A DNA stretch of 11,431 nucleotides from Planctomycetaceae bacterium (GTDB lineage Bacteria > Planctomycetota > Planctomycetia > Planctomycetales > Planctomycetaceae), in contig CANJZR010000067.1 of NCBI GenBank assembly GCA_947479075.1, positions 1-11,431 of the forward strand, read 5' to 3'. The notes under the pieces are model-generated. The model was not told the DNA's origin, searched no databases, and saw nothing but the letters and a program-made list of their open reading frames with translations. How positions within the stretch are numbered: the first letter of the stretch is position 1; every line of letters starts with the position of its first letter. This document shows, piece by piece, positions 6,354 to 11,431 of the stretch. A program made the position numbers and the translations under genes.

Positions 6354-7814
6354 CTAGGCCCCGCGCAGCACGCCGGGGATCAGTTTCCAGCTCTGGGCGA
6401 CGCCAGTCAGTCGTTCCTGGCGGCCGTTGGTTTCAAAATAGAGATCATCGGGATTCAGTCCCAGAGCCGTCAGAATCGTCGCGTGCAGGTTCTTCACCGG
6501 TTGCGGCTGTTCTTGTGCCCGCAAGCCGAACTCATCCGTCGAGCCAATCACCGATCCCGCATTGACCCCGCCGCCCGCCATCCAGATCGAGAAACCGTAC
6601 GGGTTGTGATTTCGACCATCCTTGCCCTGTTTCATCGGGGTACGTCCGAATTCCCCTGCCCAGATAACAAGCGTCGAATCGAGCAAGCCTCGCTGCTTCA
6701 GGTCAGCTAAAAGTGCAGCCACCGGCTGGTCGGTTTGAGCGGAGTTTCGCTGGTTATAGTCAAGGTTGTTGTCGTGCCCGTCCCAGCCGAGCTTATCACT
6801 GGCGTTGTATGTCTGAACGAACCGCACACCCTTCTCGATCAACCGCCGCGAGAGCAGACACATGCGGGCGTACATCGCCTTGTCCTTGTTCTCGTCATGA
6901 ATGCCGTACGCGTTCTGCGTGGCCTCGGACTCTTGCGACAACTCTCCGATGTCGAGAGCCTGGGACTGCATGCGATAAGCCAGCTCGTACGAGGCAATTC
7001 GTCCATCGAGATCGAGAACTCCGGGTCGCTGGGCGGCGTGCTTGCGATTCAGCACCTGCGCCAGGTCGAGCGTGGCCCGCTGCGACGCAGCCAGTTCTTC
7101 CGGCGGCTGAAGATTGAGCACCGGCGACCCCTGATACCGGAACTGCGTCCCTTGGAAAGACGCGGGGAGAAACGCGTTGCTCCAGTTCGGTGAACCGCCG
7201 AGACCGCCGACCTTGTAGAGCAGCACATATCCCGGCAGGTTCTGATTCGCCGAGCCGAGACCGTAGGTCACCCATGAACCGAGGCTGGGCTTACCACTGA
7301 GGATCGCCCCCGTGTTCATTAGATAAGTCGCCGGGGCGTGGTTCGAGCTGTCCGTGTACATCGACCGCACCTGACACAGGTCGTCGATGTGCTTTGCAGT
7401 GTGCGGCAGGAGGTCCGACACCCAATGCCCGGTTTCGCCGTGCTGAGCCCATTTCCACGGGCCAGCCATCATTTCGTCAGCACAATTGTTGAAGACGCCC
7501 CCCACCTTATCGGCATGACTCTTCAACGATTCGGGGACCGGCTTGCCATGCACTGCCGCCAGTGCGGGCTTGTAATCGAACAGCTCAAACGTCGCGGGCC
7601 CACCGTACTGAAACAGAAAAATGACCTGTTTGGCCCGGGGGGCGAAATGAGGCAAACGTTCCTTCAATGGCTGTAGCGGGTCGATCTCGAGGGCGCGATT
7701 CCCAGCTGCACGGGCCTCCCCGGCGAGCATGGCTGCCAGAGCGACGGAGCCGAACCCCATTCCCGAATGAGCGAGAAAATCACGTCGGCTGGTGAAGAGC
7801 GAGTCATGGAACAT
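6354..7814 (-). CDS. DUF1501 domain-containing protein, Tat-exported
   Basis: Member of the DUF1501 family, which is greatly expanded in planctomycetes and related to the alkaline phosphatase/sulfatase fold; the substrate is unknown. From the ATG at 7814 it is 486 residues. A twin-arginine signal is clear: TSRRDFLAHSG (Arg10, Arg11), a hydrophobic stretch, then AGEARA near residue 36, so it should be folded before export. Family blocks include QVIFLFQYGGPATFELFDYK near the mature N-terminus (the usual metal-site region), HGETGHWVSDLLPH, SNHAPATYLMNTG, KLGWDGHDNN and WAGEFGRTP with GRNHNPYGFSIWMAGGGV near the C-terminus. I prefer the ATG at 7814 (purine-rich CGAGGG just upstream; Tat motif close to the N-terminus, as is usual) over an in-frame TTG at 7868. 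In planctomycetes such genes usually follow a DUF1549/DUF1553 cytochrome-c-type partner; here the upstream gene is dnaB, and no partner is present. Confidence 0.92.
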   Translation of the reverse strand: MFHDSLFTSRRDFLAHSGMGFGSVALAAMLAGEARAAGNRALEIDPLQPLKERLPHFAPRAKQVIFLFQYGGPATFELFDYKPALAAVHGKPVPESLKSHADKVGGVFNNCADEMMAGPWKWAQHGETGHWVSDLLPHTAKHIDDLCQVRSMYTDSSNHAPATYLMNTGAILSGKPSLGSWVTYGLGSANQNLPGYVLLYKVGGLGGSPNWSNAFLPASFQGTQFRYQGSPVLNLQPPEELAASQRATLDLAQVLNRKHAAQRPGVLDLDGRIASYELAYRMQSQALDIGELSQESEATQNAYGIHDENKDKAMYARMCLLSRRLIEKGVRFVQTYNASDKLGWDGHDNNLDYNQRNSAQTDQPVAALLADLKQRGLLDSTLVIWAGEFGRTPMKQGKDGRNHNPYGFSIWMAGGGVNAGSVIGSTDEFGLRAQEQPQPVKNLHATILTALGLNPDDLYFETNGRQERLTGVAQSWKLIPGVLRGA

Positions 7815-7875
7815 CGAAACCCTCGCAGCTGCTGATACGGTCAGGGCGGTGCCCTGTGGGTCATTCAACAGTATG

Positions 7876-7910
7876 TCCCATCAACGAGGACTGGTCCATC
7901 CTTGATGGGA
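7876..7910. promoter_or_regulatory. 9-bp inverted repeat upstream of the DUF1501 gene, possible operator
   Basis: TCCCATCAA at 7876-7884 is the exact reverse complement of TTGATGGGA at 7902-7910, with 17 nt between. It lies 62-96 nt upstream of the preferred DUF1501 start at 7814. The geometry fits a dimeric regulator site or a leader hairpin. No -35/-10 pair could be assigned with confidence. Confidence 0.35.
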
Positions 7911-7991
7911 ATTTGAGTGCAGATGGGGATGGCTTGGTGTGTTATGCAAAGCCAACCAAGCGGCCCGAACGCGTCATTCCCAGCGTCTCTT

Positions 7992-8006
7992 AGCCTCGAA
8001 GAGGCG
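7992..8006 (+). repeat. Solitary copy of the AGCCTCGAAGAGGCG repeat
   Basis: The 15-mer AGCCTCGAAGAGGCG at 7992-8006 recurs in direct orientation at 8060-8074 and inverted at 8141-8155. Within it, GCCTC-GAA-GAGGC can form a 5-bp stem with a 3-nt loop. The spacing of 68 nt to the next copy is close to the 66-nt arm length of the neighbouring palindrome, suggesting a partial third unit. Confidence 0.7.
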
Positions 8007-8014
8007 GTAGTGCG

Positions 8015-8200
8015 TAGCCCCAGGCGTCAGCATGGGGATGGAATCCTCCCGTGTGCCGCAGCCTCGAAGAGGCGACAGAAATTCCTCTCTGTTGCGATTA
8101 CGAGGCCACAAAAACCACACCATTGGTTATTTACTTCTGTCGCCTCTTCGAGGCTGCGGTTAGGAGGCACTAAAGTTCCTTGGGCTGACGCCCAAGGCTA
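8015..8200. repeat. 186-bp nested palindromic element with two 66-nt arms
   Basis: The arms 8015-8080 and 8135-8200 are inverted copies of equal length around a 54-bp spacer. The innermost 25 nt (8056-8080 and 8135-8159) match perfectly. The outer ends share TAGCC and the core GGCGTCAGC, while the middle has diverged. Each outer end folds on its own: CCCCA...TGGGG at 8018-8037, and a perfect 8-bp stem CCTTGGGC-TGAC-GCCCAAGG at 8178-8197. Three stem pairs differ between the two copies by changes on both sides that keep pairing (two C-G to T-A, one A-T to G-C). I recall TAGCCCCAGGCGTCAGC-like sequences as a dispersed planctomycete repeat. No transposase is nearby. Confidence 0.85.
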
Positions 8201-8326
8201 TTGACTGTCATCGCTTCGCGATTCATGGCAGCTGGCGCGAGAGCTTGTTTGACCATCTCTCGCACCACTGCGAGCCTGACCAGAAAGCGCAGCAGAACTA
8301 CTTGTCCGTTCAATGAATAGACCGGA

Positions 8327-9703
8327 CTAGAAATCGACCGGATCCTGCATCGGGCTCTTATCGCCGAATTTCAGCGACTTCTTCAGCCAGACGAGTTCGA
8401 CTGTTCCGATCGGACCGTGACGATTCTTGGCGACGATAAGGTCGGCCTCACTCGGACGGTCTTCTGGATCGTACGCGTCCGGGCGATGCAGAAACATCAC
8501 GATGTCGGCGTCCTGCTCGATCGCTCCCGATTCACGAAGGTCAGCCAGCCGCGGACGTTTGTCTTCACGCGTTTCGACACCACGGTTCAACTGGGCCAGG
8601 GCGATGACCGGCACTCGAAGATCCTTGGCGAGGAACTTCAACCGACGGGTAATCGTCGAAACCTGCTGTTCGCGGGGCATCGCCTTGTCATCCGACTCGA
8701 TCAGCTGCAAGTAGTCGATGATGATGAGCTTGATGTCGAAGCGACGCTTGAGTCGCCGGGAAATCGACGCGATCTGAGAGATCGTGCGTCCCGCCTGGTC
8801 ATCGATGTAGAGCGGATACTTCTTCAGGACATTCGACGATTCCATGAGGGCATGCTGCTCGACCTCGTCGAGCGTTCCCTGCCGGACCTTGTGACCGTCG
8901 ATCTTGGCATGCATACAGAGGAAACGTTCGGCCAGTTCGAGGCTCGACATTTCGAGGCTGAAGATCAGCACTCCCTCGTTGACCGCAGCTCCCGCCAGCG
9001 CGAAATTACAGACCAGTGCAGTCTTTCCCATACTGGGGCGAGCCGCGAGAACCAGAAGTTCCGTCTCCTGGAACCCCCCGGTCATCTCGTCCAGCCCCTG
9101 GAACCCGCTAGTCAGCCCGGACGTCGTGCCTTCTGCATCGATACGGGCGAAGATGCGCTGGAACGCATCGTCCATAATGTCGCCGAGGGCCATCTTGTCG
9201 ATGCTGGCCCCGTCTTCGACGATGCCGAAGATCCGCTGCTCGGCCTGCGACAGGATCTTTTCAATGTCGGTATGACCGTGATATGCGTCCTTGAGTGACT
9301 CGGTACAGGCTTCGATCAGCGATCTCTGTAACCATTTTTCGCGGACGATTTTGGCGTAGTATTCCGCGTGGGCGGCATGCGGAACAGTCTCCAGAATCTG
9401 AAGGATATACGGCGTTCCGCCCACCACATCGAGTTCTGCCCGTCGCGCGAGTTCGTCGCGCAGCGTCACCGCATCAATTCCGCGGACGCCCGACTCGTAC
9501 ATCTCCTGAACAGCTTTGTAAATCCGCCGGTGCGCGTCGGCGTAAAAACAGGTGTGAGTGATCTGCGACTGGACTTCGTCAATCGATTCATTCAGCAGCA
9601 GAATACTGCCGAGAACGCACCGCTCAGCTTCCAGGTCCTGGGGAGGGACCTTGTCGAGGAAGTCTCCGATCTCTTCCTTCTTCTTGGGCGGGCTGAAAGC
9701 CAT
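8327..9703 (-). CDS. dnaB: Replicative DNA helicase DnaB
   Basis: Hexameric 5'-3' helicase that unwinds DNA at the replication fork and contacts primase and the clamp loader. It is 458 residues, the normal length. It begins with a family hallmark, VPPQDLEAERCVLGSILL (residues 19-36), at the start of the N-terminal primase-binding domain (to about 120). A linker follows, then the RecA-like motor: Walker A RPSMGKT at 222-228 (Lys227), SLEMSS, Walker B LIIIDYLQL with Asp330, LAQLNR, and LADLRESGAIEQDADIVMFLHR around Arg390, which contains the arginine-finger region. No intein interrupts the motor, although DnaB is a common intein host. The ATG at 9703 is the natural start. It lies 117 nt downstream of rplI on the same strand, an arrangement conserved in many bacteria, but a strong terminator intervenes. 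Confidence 0.98.
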   Translation of the reverse strand: MAFSPPKKKEEIGDFLDKVPPQDLEAERCVLGSILLLNESIDEVQSQITHTCFYADAHRRIYKAVQEMYESGVRGIDAVTLRDELARRAELDVVGGTPYILQILETVPHAAHAEYYAKIVREKWLQRSLIEACTESLKDAYHGHTDIEKILSQAEQRIFGIVEDGASIDKMALGDIMDDAFQRIFARIDAEGTTSGLTSGFQGLDEMTGGFQETELLVLAARPSMGKTALVCNFALAGAAVNEGVLIFSLEMSSLELAERFLCMHAKIDGHKVRQGTLDEVEQHALMESSNVLKKYPLYIDDQAGRTISQIASISRRLKRRFDIKLIIIDYLQLIESDDKAMPREQQVSTITRRLKFLAKDLRVPVIALAQLNRGVETREDKRPRLADLRESGAIEQDADIVMFLHRPDAYDPEDRPSEADLIVAKNRHGPIGTVELVWLKKSLKFGDKSPMQDPVDF

Positions 9704-9735
9704 GAAACCGTGTTCCAGTCAGCGGGGATGGCAAC

Positions 9736-9767
9736 AAAAAAGCACCTCTCCGAGTGGGAGAGGTGCT
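9736..9767 (-). terminator. Intrinsic terminator between rplI and dnaB
   Basis: AGCACCTCTCC (9741-9751) and GGAGAGGTGCT (9757-9767) form a perfect 11-bp stem with a 5-nt loop. On the minus strand the stem is followed directly by a run of six U (A-run at 9736-9741 on the plus strand). This is a textbook Rho-independent terminator for rplI, 53 nt past its stop codon. Its U-tract ends only about 32 nt before the dnaB ATG, so it may act as an attenuator for dnaB. Confidence 0.88.
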
Positions 9768-9820
9768 CGAATTCTCTCATGTTTCCCAGCGGTGTTCAAA
9801 CCCGCGAGGAATGACCCGAA

Positions 9821-10330
9821 CTAGCGGATCGAAGAGGCGGTTGGGACGACCCAGACCTTCACTTCGGTGTTCACTTCGGGGTGCAACTGGAGCTTGACAG
9901 TGTACATGCCCAGTTCCTTGAGTGCCCCTTCCAGCCGAACCATGTCGATTTCGACCGCGTAGTTGGCAGCCTTGAGGGCCTTGCTGATCTCGGGAGCCCC
10001 GATCGAGCCATACAGATGGCCTTCGTCGGTCGCATTGGCTTCGAGAGTCACGCTGTAATCGCGAATCTTCTCGCCGACCTGCTTCAGGGCCTTGAGCTTC
10101 GCAACAGCCACCTGATCCTGGCGTTCACGATGGCGTTTGACCATCGCCTTGTTCGCTTCGGTGGCGACGGTGGCCAGACCGAGTGGCAGGAGGTAGTTGC
10201 GGGCATAACCTGGCTTGACCTTGACGATCTGGCCCTGTTCACCGACGTTTTCGATGTGTTCGGTGAGGAGCAGTTCAATCCCGCCACGACGGTCGGCGGA
10301 ACGCACGCGTTCTTTACGCTTCAGAGGCAT
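9821..10330 (-). CDS. rplI: 50S ribosomal protein L9 (bL9)
   Basis: Large-subunit ribosomal protein that binds 23S rRNA at the base of the L1 stalk and influences reading-frame maintenance. From the ATG at 10330 it is 169 residues, a little longer than the usual ~150. After a basic extension (MPLKRKERVRSADRRGG), IELLLTEHIENVGEQGQIVKVKPGYARNYLLPLGLA (about 18-53) is the classical N-domain signature. A charged connecting helix follows (about 60-90), then the C-domain (HLYGSIGAPEISKAL, ending VWVVPTASSIR). Two adjacent ATGs are possible (10333 and 10330). GGA lies 6 nt before the second, giving better Shine-Dalgarno spacing, so I choose 10330. The frame is open further upstream to 10444, but those residues do not resemble L9. 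It is followed by the terminator at 9736-9767 and then dnaB; rpsF, ssb and rpsR are not upstream. Confidence 0.96.
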   Translation of the reverse strand: MPLKRKERVRSADRRGGIELLLTEHIENVGEQGQIVKVKPGYARNYLLPLGLATVATEANKAMVKRHRERQDQVAVAKLKALKQVGEKIRDYSVTLEANATDEGHLYGSIGAPEISKALKAANYAVEIDMVRLEGALKELGMYTVKLQLHPEVNTEVKVWVVPTASSIR

Positions 10331-10486
10331 CATTCGTCCAATCAGTTCACTGGATTGCCACACCGACGGATAGGTGCATGACCTAAACTGTTGTGGCAAA
10401 ATACAATAGGCAGTCAAAAGACAAAATCCGACAGCGTTCGCCATACTGGCGGCGACTCAAATCGTCAAAACTCTGACCTGACTGAT

Positions 10487-10560
<74 letters not shown>

Positions 10561-10570
10561 CGGAAACCGT

Positions 10571-10600
10571 TTTATACAGGAGACATGCTCGAAATCGCAA
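10571..10600 (-). promoter_or_regulatory. Candidate sigma70-type promoter for tRNA-Arg
   Basis: On the minus strand, TTGCGA (10595-10600) and TATAAA (10571-10576) are separated by 18 nt. TATAAA ends 10 nt before the first base of the tRNA, which would place the transcript start at or very near the mature 5' end. Agreement with the consensus is good but rests on visual matching only. Confidence 0.45.
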
Positions 10601-10752
10601 GTGTTCGCGAAAACGACGAAAATCGCAGCAAGACACTGCCAGAAAACCACTTGCAACAAAACCAGAAAAGTATCTCGATCGATCACTCTCGTAAGATTCT
10701 CTGAGGCGGTCCGGCTGCGATTCTTCTGCGAGTCAGATATCATGAAAATTTG

Positions 10753-11431
10753 ATGCGTATCGACCGCTTCACTGAATCAAGGCGCCGTCTGATGGTTCGA
10801 TTTCTCCTGGCACTGCTATTGGTCTTCATTCCCGCTTCGGCGAGAGCGCAGACCTCCTATCCGATGCTCATGAGTCTGAAGCCGGTGGCAGCTCAAACCG
10901 GGAAAGTCTCTGAGCACACCCTCTCCTCGGCGCACAGCATGTTCGGGGCTCACCTGGTCATCGTGAGCGGCACAGGCGTGACGGGTGAAGTCCTGACAAA
11001 GATGGAAAAGGACAAGGACGGCAAATCGCCGAATCTGCAGTCGATCCAGCTGAAGTTCACGATCGCACCCGACGCCCTGCCCGGAGTTCGCGATTTTCGG
11101 GTGATCGGTGACACCGGAGCCAGCTCCATCGGACAGCTGGTGGTCGTGACCGATCCCGTCATTACCGAACAAGACAACAACGACACACGTGACACCACCC
11201 AACCAGTCACTCTTCCAGCTGCGCTCTGTGGGACGATCGAGAAGGGCGAGGATGTCGACCTCTTCAAGTTCCAGATCACCGAGCCCACCACGCTGAACTT
11301 CCACGTCCTTGCCATGCGGCTGGAGGACAAGGTTCATGATCTGCAAACGCATGTCGATCCGATCATCACCGTGCGGACAGCCAGTGGCTCGACTGTCGCT
11401 GCCGCTGACAATCGATACGCCGCCGATCCGC
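10753..11431 (+). CDS. Secreted protein with pre-peptidase C-terminal (PPC)-like domain, 3'-truncated
   Basis: Open to the right edge, with 226 residues visible and no stop in the window. An N-terminal signal peptide is clear: a basic region ESRRRLMVR, a hydrophobic core FLLALLLVFIPA, then ASARA before QTSYP, giving predicted cleavage near residue 32. The mature start TSYPMLMSLKPVAAQTGK leads a beta-rich domain (about 35-140) containing APDALPGVRDFRV and SSIGQLVVVTDPV. Then LPAALCGTIEKGEDVDLFKFQI...LNFHVLAMRLEDKVHDLQTHVDPIITV (about 154-207) matches the PPC-like (pre-peptidase C-terminal) domain seen in many large planctomycete secreted proteins. Catalytic function cannot be judged from this fragment. 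The start could be the ATG at 10753 or the one at 10792 (MVRFLL); neither has a good Shine-Dalgarno, and I use the longer form. It is divergent from tRNA-Arg, with a 192-nt gap in which I see only the tRNA promoter candidate. Confidence 0.85.
   Translation, partial: MRIDRFTESRRRLMVRFLLALLLVFIPASARAQTSYPMLMSLKPVAAQTGKVSEHTLSSAHSMFGAHLVIVSGTGVTGEVLTKMEKDKDGKSPNLQSIQLKFTIAPDALPGVRDFRVIGDTGASSIGQLVVVTDPVITEQDNNDTRDTTQPVTLPAALCGTIEKGEDVDLFKFQITEPTTLNFHVLAMRLEDKVHDLQTHVDPIITVRTASGSTVAAADNRYAADP

Larger units (their letters stand above)
7815..8326. other. 512-nt intergenic region, repeat-rich, no credible gene
   Basis: This gap separates dnaB from the DUF1501 gene on the minus strand. It holds a 9-bp inverted repeat near the DUF1501 start, a solitary 15-mer repeat, a 186-bp nested palindrome, and two minor hairpins at 8210-8222 (ATCGC-TTC-GCGAT) and 8237-8263 (GCGAGAG/CTCTCGC, 13-nt loop). 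The only open frames are short and run through the repeats, so I do not call a CDS. Confidence 0.7.

Noticed and set aside
7992..8200. Possible CRISPR array from the recurring 15-mer
   Set aside because: Only three copies exist, one of them inverted, with unequal surroundings and no cas genes, so it is a palindromic repeat element.
8417..9298. 293-codon plus-strand open frame over dnaB
   Set aside because: It is antisense to the DnaB motor domain, with no independent motif or ribosome-binding site.
10334..10444. N-terminal extension of rplI upstream of the tandem ATGs
   Set aside because: The extra residues (ending ...SSELIGR) do not resemble L9 or any known leader, and L9-like sequence begins only after the ATGs at 10333/10330.
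10334..10486. Promoter for rplI (TTGACG-N17-TATGGC just downstream of the tRNA)
   Set aside because: The -10 match is poor and other equally weak pairs exist in the same gap, so no call is justified.

Overview
The window looks like a chromosomal segment of a planctomycete. This is inferred from gene content: a Gfo/Idh/MocA oxidoreductase of the secreted planctomycetal type, a Tat-exported DUF1501 protein, a secreted protein with a pre-peptidase C-terminal (PPC)-like domain, and several repeat families I associate with planctomycete intergenic DNA. The genus cannot be fixed from the sequence. No phage, transposase, CRISPR array, toxin-antitoxin pair or defence operon was found.

Layout. Positions 1-1466 (+) hold a Gfo/Idh/MocA oxidoreductase cut by the left edge. 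A small palindrome and a terminator-like hairpin follow (1499-1644). A multi-spanning GT39/ArnT-like membrane glycosyltransferase lies at 1684-3216 (+). The convergent gap 3217-3453 holds a perfect 28-bp inverted repeat around a 137-bp core. The minus strand then carries a signal-peptide/FN3-like/membrane protein with a DUF6754-like C-terminal region (3454-4701), serS (4883-6172) and a DUF1501 protein (6354-7814). The 181-nt gap between serS and the DUF6754-like gene contains a G-rich inverted repeat. A 0.5-kb gap (7815-8326) is dominated by a nested palindromic element. Next on the minus strand come dnaB (8327-9703), rplI (9821-10330) and tRNA-Arg(ACG) (10487-10560). At the right edge a divergent plus-strand gene encodes a secreted PPC-domain protein that runs off the window.

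How the genes relate. rplI and dnaB are the end of the classical rpsF-ssb-rpsR-rplI-dnaB replication/translation cluster. The upstream members are absent here and replaced by a tRNA gene. A strong intrinsic terminator sits between rplI and dnaB, only about 33 nt before the dnaB start codon, so dnaB expression probably depends on read-through or a promoter overlapping the hairpin. serS supplies Ser-tRNA. The DUF1501, Gfo/Idh/MocA and PPC-domain proteins belong to large, poorly characterised planctomycete families of exported proteins.

I found no convincing complete new multi-gene system. The most interesting signals are non-coding. Most of the larger gaps carry a different inverted-repeat family. 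The 186-bp element at 8015-8200 has two equal 66-nt arms whose outer hairpins differ by compensatory base changes, which indicates selection on folded structure.
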